Positions 36,715 to 45,693 of a stretch of DNA of 64,000 bases are shown here, piece after piece. Origin of the DNA: Myxococcales bacterium. GTDB lineage: Bacteria; Myxococcota_A; Polyangia; Palsa-1104. The notes beneath the pieces are model-generated. The model worked only from the letters and a program-made list of their open reading frames with translations. It was not told where the DNA came from and searched no databases. The position numbers and the translations under genes are program-made. The first letter of the stretch is position 1. Each line of letters starts with the position of its first letter. The stretch covers positions 1 through 64,000 of the forward strand of contig PNAM01000009.1 of NCBI GenBank assembly GCA_003170275.1, written 5' to 3'.

Positions 36715-37986
36715 CTACCGTCCCGAGCACATCACCGTGATGGTCGTGTTCTGCGGCTGGCAGGTGCGCTGCGTGGTCTGGCCGACCGAGAAGCCGCAGC
36801 TGAACGACAAGCAGTCGGTCGACGAGACGCACGGAGAGCCGTCGGGCAAGAGGCTCTTGCACAGCCGCGTGTTCGCATCGCAGGTCAGGCCGGTGTCGCA
36901 GGTGACGCTGGTGCAGTCCTCGCCGATCGACGCCGGCTGGTCGCACACCTCGGGGGCCTTGGAGAAGTTGCAGTAGTAGGGCTTCTTGCAACGCCCGCCC
37001 GAGGCCGAGCACTGCGCGCCGAAATCCGGCAACGCCCGGCAGATGCTCGAGGTGCCGGTCGAGGTGTCGCAGTACAGGTCGGCGGCGCACGCGCGGGTGC
37101 TGCAGTCCTCGTTGACCTTGCCGGGCGCGCGGCACACGCCGGTGGTGCCGCCGCCGGTGGTGTCGCACACCAGCGCCAGCGTCGGATCGGGATCGCACGA
37201 CGAGCTCACGCCCGGCGGCGGCGGCGACAAGCACGGCTCGCCGTCCGACGGAAGCTGCCGGCAGGTCGACGAGATCGGGTCGCAATACACGTTGCCGAGC
37301 TGGTTGTCGCACTCGAGTAGCAGCGGCAGCGTCGGGTTCTTGCCGAGCGAATCGGTGGTGTACGCGCACGCTTCGCCGAGCCGCGCGCGCAGGTGGCAGT
37401 GGAAGTCCTGCGGAGCGCAGTAGAGCCCCTTCACCTTCGGATCGCAGTCGGCGGTGACGTTGCAGATATCGGTCTCCTCTTGATACGGCACGCACACGCC
37501 GCGGCCGACCGCCTCGGCGTCGCCCACGCAGCGCGCGCCATCGACGCACTCGTCGGTGTAGACGCACTCGGAGCCGACCGGCGTCGAGCCGATGAGCACA
37601 TTGATGCACGCGTCCATCAGCATCGGATCACCAGAGGGCGGCTGCACCGGCGTGCCGGGCATCGGGTTGCACGCCTTGGCGGTCAGCTGCGCCAGGCAGG
37701 CGCCGGCGCGCGTCGAGTCGACCCGCAGCCGGCCTTCGCGCGCGGCGAGCCGCTCGAGGAACAGCTGGTCCTCGAGCGCCAGCGTCTTGTAGGGAATGCA
37801 GTCCTCCTCGGCGGCGTACTTGCGCCCGTCGAGCTGCTTGATCTCCGCATCCTTGCAACAGCGGAACTCCCAGTCGCACTGCTGCGCCGCGAGCGACCCG
37901 ATGAACGAGTCGACGTCGGCGCTGGAGTTGGAGCCACAGCCGGCGGTGGCGAGCAGGAGCGAAAAGCCAATCAGGTTCGATTTCAT
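36715..37986 (-). CDS. Cys-rich lipoprotein with repeated small disulfide modules
   Basis: 423 residues from the ATG at 37986, supported by GAGG upstream (an in-frame ATG at 37998 also exists). Lipobox LATAGC. The mature part contains about 36 Cys arranged in repeats like GEDCTSVTCDTGLTCDANT and GSPCVSSTDC, resembling EB-type and Dickkopf-type Cys-rich modules. Such proteins are frequent on the surface of Myxococcota. It is the last gene of a leftward run after a sigma54 activator. No function is known to me. Confidence 0.78.
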   Translation of the reverse strand: MKSNLIGFSLLLATAGCGSNSSADVDSFIGSLAAQQCDWEFRCCKDAEIKQLDGRKYAAEEDCIPYKTLALEDQLFLERLAAREGRLRVDSTRAGACLAQLTAKACNPMPGTPVQPPSGDPMLMDACINVLIGSTPVGSECVYTDECVDGARCVGDAEAVGRGVCVPYQEETDICNVTADCDPKVKGLYCAPQDFHCHLRARLGEACAYTTDSLGKNPTLPLLLECDNQLGNVYCDPISSTCRQLPSDGEPCLSPPPPGVSSSCDPDPTLALVCDTTGGGTTGVCRAPGKVNEDCSTRACAADLYCDTSTGTSSICRALPDFGAQCSASGGRCKKPYYCNFSKAPEVCDQPASIGEDCTSVTCDTGLTCDANTRLCKSLLPDGSPCVSSTDCLSFSCGFSVGQTTQRTCQPQNTTITVMCSGR

Positions 37987-38032
37987 AAGGTGCCTCATGG
38001 TGTAGGACTACGGACTACGTGGCAGTTTCTTC

Positions 38033-39817
38033 CTAGCCGCCGCGCGGCTTTCTTGGGCGTGGCAGGCCGTATTCCTCCAACCGCGAGACCAGCGTGCGGC
38101 GCGACATGCCGAGCCGGCGCGCGGCCTTGGTCTGGTTGCCCGCGCACCGCTCGAGCGCGTCGAGGATGCGCTGCTTCTCGAACGCCTCCAGCTCGCGCCG
38201 CAGGTTGGGCGCCGCGTGGGGCTGGCCGCTCGACGCCATCGGGCCGAGATCGATGGCCGGGAACTTGCCCGAGTCGGGCGCCGGCACCAGCATGTTGCCC
38301 ATCTTCTCGATCGGCAGGTGCTCGGGGCCGATCGGCGCGCCCGCGCACAGCAGCACCGCGCGCTCGATCACGTTGCGCAGCTCGCGAATGTTGCCCGGCC
38401 AGCTATAGCGCTCGAGCAGGATCAGCGCGCCCGGCGACAGCTCCGGCTCGCCGCCCTTGGCCCCGCCGGCCTGGAACGCCTGGCGGATGAACGCGCGCGC
38501 CAGCGCCTCGATCTCGCCGGCCCGCTCGCGCAACGGCGGGATCATCAGCGAGATGCCGTTCAAGCGGAAGAACAGATCCTGGCGAAACCGGCCGCGCTCC
38601 ACGTCGGCCTCGAGATCGCGGTTGGTCGCCGCGATGAAGCGCACGTCGATCGCGCGCGGCTTGAGCCCGCCCACGCGCGTGACGGTGCGCTGCTCGAGCA
38701 CGCGCAGGAGCTTGACCTGCGTGGCCAGCGGCAGCTCGCCGATCTCGTCGAGGAACACGGTGCCGCCGTCGGCGCCCTCCAGGAGGCCGTTCTTCTGCGC
38801 CACCGCGCCGGTGAACGAGCCGCGCTCGTGGCCGAACAGCTCGCTCTCCAGCAGCGACTCGGCGAGCGCCGCGCAGTTGAGCCGGAGAAACGGCTTTTGC
38901 GCGCGCGGCGAGCGGCGGTGGATGGTCTCGGCGAACACTTCCTTGCCGACCCCGGTCTCGCCGAGCAACAGCACGCTGATGGTGCCGGCAGCGACCCGCT
39001 CGACCAGCCGGTGCAGCCGCTGCATCGCGCCGTCGACGATCACGATCGCGGCGGTGGCCGGATCCTCGGCGGCCAGATCGCGCCCGCGCACCGCGTCGCC
39101 GGCCTTCTGCGCGAGCGCCTCGGGCGCCCGGCCGTCGCGCGGATAACAGGCGATGCCGACGCGGCCGTGCGCCCCGCGCAGGCCGAGCTGCGCGACCAGC
39201 TGGCGGGTGAGCTCCTCGGCTTGCCCGGGCCCCACGTCGCACAAGAGGATCTCGTATTCGCCCGGCCCGTAGCTGGCCACCGGATCGCCCGGCCGCAGCG
39301 CCACCGCGAGCGTCTCTTCGGCCGGCGTCGAATCGCCATCCACATGCAGGCGCACCACGGCGAACTCCGCGCCTTCGCGGGCCGCGCGCGCGCACTCGTC
39401 GACCAGCCGTCCCTCGAACACCCCGTGGCCCCACAGGTGCCGCGGCCGCACCGCGGTCGCGCCGTACTGCACGATCAGCATGGTGTTGCCGATGTCGATC
39501 ACGTCGCCCGGCTGCAGATCCGCGGTCTTGCCCGGCTCGACCCGCTGCTCACGCACGCGCGTGCCATTGATGCTGCCGAGATCGCGAATGCGAATGCTGC
39601 TCTTGCCCACCAGCAGCGTGGCGTGCCGGCGCGAGACCTGCGCGTCCTCGATGCGGATGAACGCGTTGTCGGCGCGGCCGATGGTCAGCTCGCCGACCTC
39701 GGGCAGCGCGTAGGTGTGAAACGACCCCACGCCGATCACCAACAGCCGCAGCTTGCCCGGCACCGGGCCGGTCCCGCGCGTGTTCGCGCCCGGCAGCGTC
39801 GACGCCTGATCTTCCAT
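38033..39817 (-). CDS. FHA / degenerate GGDEF / sigma-54 AAA+ / Fis-HTH regulator
   Basis: 594 residues. FHA domain about 25-118 (IGRADNAFIRIED, SRRHATLLV, GSINGTRVRE). Residues 133-248 look like a GGDEF domain with the signature decayed to GPGEY (184-188), in ASYGPGEYEILL followed by VGIACYPRDGR. AAA+ from 262: Walker A GETGVGKE (286-293), GSFTGA (333-338, a variant of GAFTGA), Walker B GGTVFLDEIG (351-360). Fis HTH at the end (NQTKAARRLGMSRRTLVSRL). It should activate sigma54 promoters; the decayed GGDEF may sense a nucleotide. The ATG overlaps the cyclase stop by one base. Confidence 0.92.
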   Translation of the reverse strand: MEDQASTLPGANTRGTGPVPGKLRLLVIGVGSFHTYALPEVGELTIGRADNAFIRIEDAQVSRRHATLLVGKSSIRIRDLGSINGTRVREQRVEPGKTADLQPGDVIDIGNTMLIVQYGATAVRPRHLWGHGVFEGRLVDECARAAREGAEFAVVRLHVDGDSTPAEETLAVALRPGDPVASYGPGEYEILLCDVGPGQAEELTRQLVAQLGLRGAHGRVGIACYPRDGRAPEALAQKAGDAVRGRDLAAEDPATAAIVIVDGAMQRLHRLVERVAAGTISVLLLGETGVGKEVFAETIHRRSPRAQKPFLRLNCAALAESLLESELFGHERGSFTGAVAQKNGLLEGADGGTVFLDEIGELPLATQVKLLRVLEQRTVTRVGGLKPRAIDVRFIAATNRDLEADVERGRFRQDLFFRLNGISLMIPPLRERAGEIEALARAFIRQAFQAGGAKGGEPELSPGALILLERYSWPGNIRELRNVIERAVLLCAGAPIGPEHLPIEKMGNMLVPAPDSGKFPAIDLGPMASSGQPHAAPNLRRELEAFEKQRILDALERCAGNQTKAARRLGMSRRTLVSRLEEYGLPRPRKPRGG

Positions 39818-41721
39818 CAAGAGGGCAGCGCGGCGATCCGGAGCAGGTGCTGCGCGCCACGCAATCCCTTGAGCTCGGTGCGGAACTGCTCGACGGAGAA
39901 CCCGCTCGACGAGAGCAGGCGCTCGACCTCGGGATGCTCGAGGAGCCCGGCGGAGATCACCACGTCGTTGCCGCGCGCCTGGCCCTGCATGCGGGCCGCG
40001 ACGTTCACCGTGGTGCCGAAGAAATCGAGCCGATCGTTGGCGCGCACGGCCAGGCACGGACCTTCGTGCAGGCCGATCTTGATCGCCAGGCCTTCGACCC
40101 CGTGCGCCTGCGCGGTCGTGCGGACGCGCGTCACCAGCTCGAACGCGGCGGCGAGCGCGCGCGCCGGCGTGTGGAAGGTCGCCATCACCGCGTCGCCCAT
40201 GGTCTTGACCACCGCGCCTTCGTTGCGCGCCACCGCCTCGGTCACCGCGCGGAAGTGCTCTTCGATGATCGCGAACGCGCGCGCGTCGCCGACCCGCTCG
40301 TACATGGCGGTGGTGCCGGTGAGATCGGAGAACAGCACGGTGAGCGAGCCCACGGTCAGCTCGACGCCGGCCGCCGGGGCCTCGGTCGAGAACAGATCGA
40401 GGAACTCGGGGAGCGTCAGGATCACGCTGCCGAGCACGATGTCGGCGTTCCACCCCGAGCGCTCGAGCGAGAGGATCACCGGATCGGCGGTCTCGTTGGT
40501 CACGCGCAACAACGTGCTGGTGCCCTTGTCGCCGGGCGCGCGCGGCACCGTCGAGAGCAGCACCTCGCCGGCGGTGATGCGAACCTCGAGCTCCTTGGGG
40601 ATCCCCTCGCCGATGGCGATCGCGCCGCGCCGCTGCGCCTTGAGCGCGCGCACCAACAAGAGGCCCGCCGGCAAAGTCGCGGTGGTCTCGCGCGAGGCGT
40701 TGGGCAGCGCCGAAAGCAGCCCGAACACGTGCGGCCGAAACGACGGCGAGCCCGCGCAGTACACGCGCGGCTCGATGTCGCGCAGCGCACGGTTGACGTG
40801 GAACACCGCCTCGATGTTCTCGGCGAAGTCGAGCTCGTAGTCGATGTTGCAGTCTTCGCAGTGCGCACTGCGCTTGACCGACGAGAGCGAGCTCTGCGCC
40901 TCGGAGCCGACCTTGCACGTCGGGCAGTTGAGCTGCCACTCGAGATCGACCAGCCCGGCGCGCGCCGCGTAGAGGAACGCGCGCAGCACCTCGCGGCGCC
41001 CGGTGTCCCACGCGCGCGCCAGCTCGAACGGGCGCATCTGCCGCACGTCGTCGTCGGGCCGCGTGCGCAACAGCTCGACCAGGCGCTCGCGCACCTGCGG
41101 ATCGACGGGCGCCGATTCGAAGCGCCGCGCGCGCACCGCCAGCTCGGACTCGTTGACCTTGGTCGACTCGCCCATGGTGAGTTGATCGGGCGAGGTGGTG
41201 AGCAGCATGAGCCGCGCCTGCGAGGTGGGCGGGCCGCTCGACGGCGTGGGCATGGTGGCGCGCTTGAACAGCTCCTCGATGGCGGCGAGGTAGCGCGACA
41301 CCGCGGCGGTCAGCCCGGCGCGCATCGCGGGCGCGAGCCCGGCCTGTGCCGAGTCGCGCGTGGTGAAGTACATGTTGCCCGAGAGCAGCGTCCCGCCGTC
41401 ACGCTCCGAGACGTGGAAGCGATAGCCGACGCGAGAGAACGGCCCGTCGATGAACTGCCGCTCGCCCCAGATGAACTGGCACTCGAGCCACTCGCCCTGC
41501 TCGATCCACGCGACCTCCTGGCCCATCTGGCGCGCGCGCCCCACCCGCTGGCGCGTCGACGGATCCTCGGCGACCGTGCGCTCGTAGGTGTAACGCGACG
41601 GCTTCGATCCGACCGCGCGATCCCAGCGGTTGGTATCGGCGAGCAGCGCCCACACCAGCGGCAGGGGCGCCTTCAGGAAGCGCTCCTGATCGATCGAATG
41701 CAGCGTCTCCTCCCCCGGCAT
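39817..41721 (-). CDS. Class III cyclase with SRPBCC and DUF5939-like region
   Basis: 634 residues from the ATG at 41721. An SRPBCC-like domain (about 1-150, QERFLKAPLPLVWALLADTN) is followed by a middle region like DUF5939 with a zinc ribbon (CPTC ... HCEDC near 275-305), then a cyclase domain from about 445. Catalytic residues are complete: FSDLTGT, KTMGDAVMATF, the purine Asp in RLDFFG, and Asn/Arg in VNVAARM. It should make cAMP. It is translationally coupled (TGATG) to the FHA-degenerate GGDEF activator, so the nucleotide may feed directly into that regulator. Confidence 0.9.
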   Translation of the reverse strand: MPGEETLHSIDQERFLKAPLPLVWALLADTNRWDRAVGSKPSRYTYERTVAEDPSTRQRVGRARQMGQEVAWIEQGEWLECQFIWGERQFIDGPFSRVGYRFHVSERDGGTLLSGNMYFTTRDSAQAGLAPAMRAGLTAAVSRYLAAIEELFKRATMPTPSSGPPTSQARLMLLTTSPDQLTMGESTKVNESELAVRARRFESAPVDPQVRERLVELLRTRPDDDVRQMRPFELARAWDTGRREVLRAFLYAARAGLVDLEWQLNCPTCKVGSEAQSSLSSVKRSAHCEDCNIDYELDFAENIEAVFHVNRALRDIEPRVYCAGSPSFRPHVFGLLSALPNASRETTATLPAGLLLVRALKAQRRGAIAIGEGIPKELEVRITAGEVLLSTVPRAPGDKGTSTLLRVTNETADPVILSLERSGWNADIVLGSVILTLPEFLDLFSTEAPAAGVELTVGSLTVLFSDLTGTTAMYERVGDARAFAIIEEHFRAVTEAVARNEGAVVKTMGDAVMATFHTPARALAAAFELVTRVRTTAQAHGVEGLAIKIGLHEGPCLAVRANDRLDFFGTTVNVAARMQGQARGNDVVISAGLLEHPEVERLLSSSGFSVEQFRTELKGLRGAQHLLRIAALPS

Positions 41722-41734
41722 TTCGCTCAGCCTA

Positions 41735-43195
41735 TCATTTCCCGGATTGGCAGGGGATCGCGCGGCTCTCGGCCAGCTTCGTGCGTTTCCACCACGCGCC
41801 CGTCGAGCGCAGCTGAGCCCAATCGGTGAAGTGGTACTGCCAGAACAAGAGGCGCACCGCGTTCGGCTTGCGCGGCAGCGGCGCGCGGAACAGCCCATCG
41901 ACCGCGTCGGGATCGTTGCACATACGATCGAGCAGGTTGATCACGTAGACGGGCGCGCGCCGCTCGTAGTCGAGCCCGTAGAACCACAGTTGAAACGCGA
42001 CGCGCGGCTGGTGCGGCGCGACGAACGGCGCGTGGCGCTGCGGATCGCCCGGCTTGTACTTCAGATCTTGCGCGGTCCAGGTAGCGCCGTCGAAGGTCTG
42101 CGGCTCGACCTCGATGCGCTCGCGCGTGATGTGGCCGAACAGGTGATAGGTGTTCACCACGCGCCACGGATCGTAGAGCTCGCGCAGCGGCTGGAGCTCG
42201 GCGAGCCCTTTGCGATCGACGAAGCTGACGAGCCCATCGATCGTCGAGATCACCGTGAAGCCCGCGATCAAGATCGTGGCCGTACCGAGCTGCAGGTGCC
42301 GCCGCCAACCGGCGAGCGGCCGTTCGTGAAGCTCGCGCGCGGGCGCACGGGCGAGCTTTCTGCGCAGCCACGCGCCGGCACGCACCACGTCGGCGTCGTC
42401 GAGCAGGAACACGTGCAGCACGGTCGCGAGGTAGCAGAAGAAGCCGTAGTTGGCGGTGACGGCGTTGATGATCTGGAACAGCGTGAGAAACGCCGCGGTG
42501 GCCAGGCGCACGCGGCGCGGCGCGAAGATGCCGAACGGCAGCACCAGCTCGAACCCGAGCGTGAGCCAGCTCTCGAGGTGGTGCCACCAGGCCGGCAACT
42601 GATGCGCAAACCACGCCATCCACGTCGGCAGCGGCGCGGTCTCGTAGTAGAAGGTCATGGCGCTGCCGTCGTTCCAATCGCCGAGATGCGACTGCAGCTT
42701 GGCGATGCCCGACTCCCAGTACAGCTTGAACAGGATCAACCGGAACACCACGTGGATCCACGGCGCCTTGCGGTCGCGCGGCAAGAACATGGCGAAGAAG
42801 CCGCACTCGAGGATCAGGTTGTCCCACTGAAAAGACATGAACGTGTGGCCGATGGTGACGAAGCTCAGGTACAGCACGGTCGCCAGGCCGCTGCACACGC
42901 GCGGCGCCACGCCGGCCAGCGACAAGAGTGAGAGCGCGATGCCGGCGAAGATCCCGAGCGACAACATCCCGTCGCCGGCGCCCCACCAGAACAGCGTCGG
43001 GAACTGATGGAACGGCAGCCCCTGCGCGTGCACCTCGGCGACGTATTGCGCGGCGGGGATCAGCCCGCGGCTGCCGTAGAGCAGGTGCACCTGCACGCCG
43101 AGCGAGACGAACGCGTCGAGGAAGATCAGCGCCAGCAGCCGATGGAACAGCCGCGCGACATGCGGGCCCGACGCCGGCCAGCGCCAGCCGCTCAT
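41735..43195 (-). CDS. Lipase maturation factor family membrane protein
   Basis: 486 residues. About six or seven transmembrane helices lie in the first 340 residues, with family segments FQWDNLILECGF, KLYWESGIAKLQS, YYETAPLPTWMAWFAHQLP and a VTANYGFF stretch. The C-terminal part (about 350-486) is a beta-rich periplasmic or lumenal domain ending in the RLLFWQYHFTDWA segment. In vertebrates LMF1 helps fold secreted lipases; bacterial roles are unknown. Its ATG overlaps the stop of the uracil-DNA glycosylase gene by 4 nt. Confidence 0.88.
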   Translation of the reverse strand: MSGWRWPASGPHVARLFHRLLALIFLDAFVSLGVQVHLLYGSRGLIPAAQYVAEVHAQGLPFHQFPTLFWWGAGDGMLSLGIFAGIALSLLSLAGVAPRVCSGLATVLYLSFVTIGHTFMSFQWDNLILECGFFAMFLPRDRKAPWIHVVFRLILFKLYWESGIAKLQSHLGDWNDGSAMTFYYETAPLPTWMAWFAHQLPAWWHHLESWLTLGFELVLPFGIFAPRRVRLATAAFLTLFQIINAVTANYGFFCYLATVLHVFLLDDADVVRAGAWLRRKLARAPARELHERPLAGWRRHLQLGTATILIAGFTVISTIDGLVSFVDRKGLAELQPLRELYDPWRVVNTYHLFGHITRERIEVEPQTFDGATWTAQDLKYKPGDPQRHAPFVAPHQPRVAFQLWFYGLDYERRAPVYVINLLDRMCNDPDAVDGLFRAPLPRKPNAVRLLFWQYHFTDWAQLRSTGAWWKRTKLAESRAIPCQSGK

Positions 43196-43866
43196 GGATC
43201 GAGGACGGCGCGGGCGCGCTGAAAGACCGCGTCGAGCATGGGCTCGGTGAGCCGGCCGGTGAAGGTGTTCTGCTGGCTCACGTGGTACGAGCCGAGCAGC
43301 GTGTAGGGACCGACGGCGATCTCGACGCCGTGGCCGAACTTCGGACGCGGTGACGGCGCGTGGCCGAGCTCGCGCAGCGCGCGCAAGACCGCGTCCCAGG
43401 CGAACGCGCCGAGACAGAAGATCGCACGCACGCGGGCAAGGAGCTGCAGGTCTGCGACGAGAAACGGTAGGCAAGCGTCGCGTTCCTCGGGGAGCGGCTT
43501 ATTGTCGGGCGGCGCGCAGCGAACCCCGACGGTGACGTAACAGTCGCGCAGGCGCAGCCCGTCCTGGCGATCGGTCGACGTGGGCTGATTCGCGAAGCCC
43601 GCGCGGTACAGCGCGCCGTACAGCCAGTCGCCCGAGCGATCGCCGGTGAACACGCGGCCGGTGCGATTGCCGCCGTGCGCCGCGGGCGCCAGGCCACACA
43701 CCAGCAGCCGCGCCTTGGGATCGCCGAACCCGGGCACCGGCTTGCCCCAGTAGGTCTCGCTCGCGAACGCCGCGCGTTTTTCCCGCGACACTTGCGCGCG
43801 CCACGCCACCAGGCGCCTGCAGCGCGTGCAGGCGACGATGCGCCGGTTGTGCTGCTCGAGGCTCAC
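43192..43866 (-). CDS. Family 5 (UdgB-type) uracil-DNA glycosylase
   Basis: 224 residues from a GTG. N-terminal C-x2-C (VACTRCRRL) is the start of the Fe-S cluster binding set, with further Cys near 120 and 147 (GVRCAPP, IFCLGAFAW). The catalytic blocks are GLAPAAHGGNRTGRVFTGD and SYHVSQQNTFTGRLT, as in family 5 enzymes that remove uracil, hypoxanthine or ethenocytosine from DNA. It acts in the cytoplasm on chromosomal DNA. Coupled by 4 nt overlaps to the genes on both sides, although their functions do not match. Confidence 0.92.
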   Translation of the reverse strand: MSLEQHNRRIVACTRCRRLVAWRAQVSREKRAAFASETYWGKPVPGFGDPKARLLVCGLAPAAHGGNRTGRVFTGDRSGDWLYGALYRAGFANQPTSTDRQDGLRLRDCYVTVGVRCAPPDNKPLPEERDACLPFLVADLQLLARVRAIFCLGAFAWDAVLRALRELGHAPSPRPKFGHGVEIAVGPYTLLGSYHVSQQNTFTGRLTEPMLDAVFQRARAVLDP

Positions 43867-44453
43867 GCGTGGAACGTGGCGACCAACTTTGCCAGCGCGG
43901 CCTTGCCGCCGGTCAGGATCGAGTGCCCGTCGGCGAGCAGCAGCGCGTCGAAGTCGACGGTGAGCAGCTGCTCGAGGCTCTTCTTGAGCGCCGGCAGATC
44001 GTCGATCGCGGCCGCGGGCAACAGCCCGAGCTCGCCCGGCTTCGGTCCGACGCACGCGTCGCCGACGATCAACAGCTTGCGCGCCGGCCAGTGCAGCGCC
44101 ACCTCGCCCGGCGACTTGCCGGCTGCGGCCAGCACCACGAACGGGCCGACCTTCTCGCCCGCGACCAGCGTCTCGTCGACGGTGACGCCCTTGCCGCGCA
44201 CCCACGCGGCGTCGGCCGTGTGCACCGCCACCTTGGCGCCGGTGCGCTTGCGCAGCTTCTCGACGTCGCGATAGTGATTGCGATTGGTGAGCACGATCCG
44301 CTCGACGCGCTCCTTGGCCAGCCGCTCGAGCGTCTCGTCGTCCATCTCGACCGGGTCGATGGCGACGTCGCGCACTAAAAAGCCGTTGAAGTCGTAGCCG
44401 AAGCGGTCCGACAGCTTGGACCAGGTCAGAACGCCGGGGATGATCTCGCGCAT
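43863..44453 (-). CDS. Metallo-beta-lactamase-fold-like protein lacking zinc motif
   Basis: 196 residues. The order of strands, VERIVLTNRNHYRDVEKLR, LLIVGDACVG and LLLADGHSILTGG, follows the MBL fold of glyoxalase-II-like proteins. In the place of THxHxDH, however, the sequence reads TNRNHYRD, so the first zinc site cannot form. It may bind a small ligand without hydrolysis. It is the first gene of the six-gene leftward run; its last bases overlap the UdgB start (GTGA). Confidence 0.65.
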   Translation of the reverse strand: MREIIPGVLTWSKLSDRFGYDFNGFLVRDVAIDPVEMDDETLERLAKERVERIVLTNRNHYRDVEKLRKRTGAKVAVHTADAAWVRGKGVTVDETLVAGEKVGPFVVLAAAGKSPGEVALHWPARKLLIVGDACVGPKPGELGLLPAAAIDDLPALKKSLEQLLTVDFDALLLADGHSILTGGKAALAKLVATFHA

Positions 44454-44510
44454 GATGCAGGCGGTACCACGTGCTAGCATCCGGCCGCAATCTCGAACGG
44501 TGGAGCGAAC

Positions 44511-44948
44511 ATGGGAACGTTCTCGAAGATCGGCGAAGAACGCTCGGTCAAACAGAAGAATGACGACGTGCTCCTTTTGCACGCCATGCTGCTCATGGCC
44601 GGCGCCGACGGCACGCTCGAGCGACGCGAGCTGGCCACGGTCGAGGCGTTCCTGAGCACGCTGCCGGAGTTCCAGGACAAGGACTTCGGCGCGCTGATCG
44701 AGCACGCCAACAAGGTGATCTCGCGCTACGGCGGCGACCTCGAGGAGTCGGTCAACTCGCTGCGCGAGATCGAGTCGGTTGCGGTGCGGCAGAAGTGCTT
44801 CCTCCTGGCGGCCGACGTGGCGATGAGCTCGGGCGACGTGAACGAGCCCGAAGAGCGCATGTTGGCGCTCATGCAAGAGGTGCTCGACATCGACGATGCG
44901 GTCGCGGACCGGATCCTCGAGGTCCTGGCGCTGAAGTACGCGCAGTAA
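44511..44948 (+). CDS. TerB-like protein
   Basis: 145 residues, all alpha, acidic. The segment ALLLMAGADGTLERRELATV-like near the start (HAMLLMAGADGTLERRE) and a second repeat in the middle (AADVAMSSGDVNEPEERML) match the TerB/tellurite-resistance family fold, in which an Asp-Gly with downstream Glu is conserved. Members are linked to stress responses, though the mechanism is not clear. No signal peptide. An inverted-repeat pair follows the stop. Confidence 0.75.
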   Translation: MGTFSKIGEERSVKQKNDDVLLLHAMLLMAGADGTLERRELATVEAFLSTLPEFQDKDFGALIEHANKVISRYGGDLEESVNSLREIESVAVRQKCFLLAADVAMSSGDVNEPEERMLALMQEVLDIDDAVADRILEVLALKYAQ

Positions 44949-44982
44949 GCAGGATCACTTCACTAACGTAACTATGTGAAAG

Positions 44983-45020
44983 GAGTGGCTACAGTAGCCA
45001 CTCGTTGGGGTCGTTCGACC
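44983..45020. promoter_or_regulatory. Two adjacent hairpins between TerB-like and CHI-like genes
   Basis: GAGTGGCTAC-A-GTAGCCACTC (44983-45003) is a perfect 10 bp inverted repeat with one central base, and GGGTCG-TT-CGACCC (45007-45020) follows. There is no T-run, so a simple rho-independent terminator is not indicated. They may be an operator or a structured 3' end. Confidence 0.5.
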
Positions 45021-45116
45021 CCGTTGCCGCCACCACATCTCGCGTACTTAGACGCCCCATCTGTCAAAGCGGCGCTGGCGCAATTCGTGTAGTGCAACGC
45101 GCGCGAGGTGACCCTG

Positions 45117-45659
45117 ATGCGCCGACTCGGAAGCTTTCTCGCGTTCGCCCTGGCCCTGTTGATCGCCGCCCCGAGCCTGTTCGCGCAGGAGCGCGACAAG
45201 GACGGCTTCGTCAAGACCGGTGAAGGCATCCGGCTGAAGAAGGTCGCGTTCTTCAACGTCAAGGTCTACGACATCCAGTCGTTCGCCAAGGAAGTGCCGT
45301 CCGCCAAGTCCAAGGAAGGCATGATCAACCTGGACGCGGACAAGAAGCTCGCGTGGAAGATGCTGCGCTCGGTCGACGCCGAGAAGATCCGCAACGCGCT
45401 CCGCGAGGCGTACGCCAAGAACAACTACGCCAACTCGGCGAAGATCGAGCAGCTCATTGCGCCGCTCTCGAGCGAGCTCAAAGAGGGTTCGTGGGTGACC
45501 ATCGCGTACGACGCGGGCGCGAAGAAGACCACGCTGTACTCGGGGAGCGCCAAGGCCACCGTCGACGGCGCGGACTTCATGAAGGCGACCTGGAGCATCT
45601 GGTTCGGCAACATCGATCAGCCCAGCCTGTCCGACTCGCTGCTCACCAACCTCAAGTAG
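45117..45659 (+). CDS. Exported chalcone-isomerase-like protein
   Basis: 180 residues from the ATG at 45117, with AGGTGA 5 nt before; a GTG at 45108 would add three residues. Signal peptide cleavage is expected near residue 22 (LFAQ). The mature part has TGEGIRLKKVAFFNVKVYDI and a C-terminal FMKATWSIWFG, the marks of the chalcone isomerase-like family found in bacteria. These are not plant chalcone isomerases; they bind fatty acids or have unknown roles. Confidence 0.8.
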   Translation: MRRLGSFLAFALALLIAAPSLFAQERDKDGFVKTGEGIRLKKVAFFNVKVYDIQSFAKEVPSAKSKEGMINLDADKKLAWKMLRSVDAEKIRNALREAYAKNNYANSAKIEQLIAPLSSELKEGSWVTIAYDAGAKKTTLYSGSAKATVDGADFMKATWSIWFGNIDQPSLSDSLLTNLK

Positions 45660-45693
45660 CCGTCCCCTCCACTATTGATGTTAGGCTAACCGC

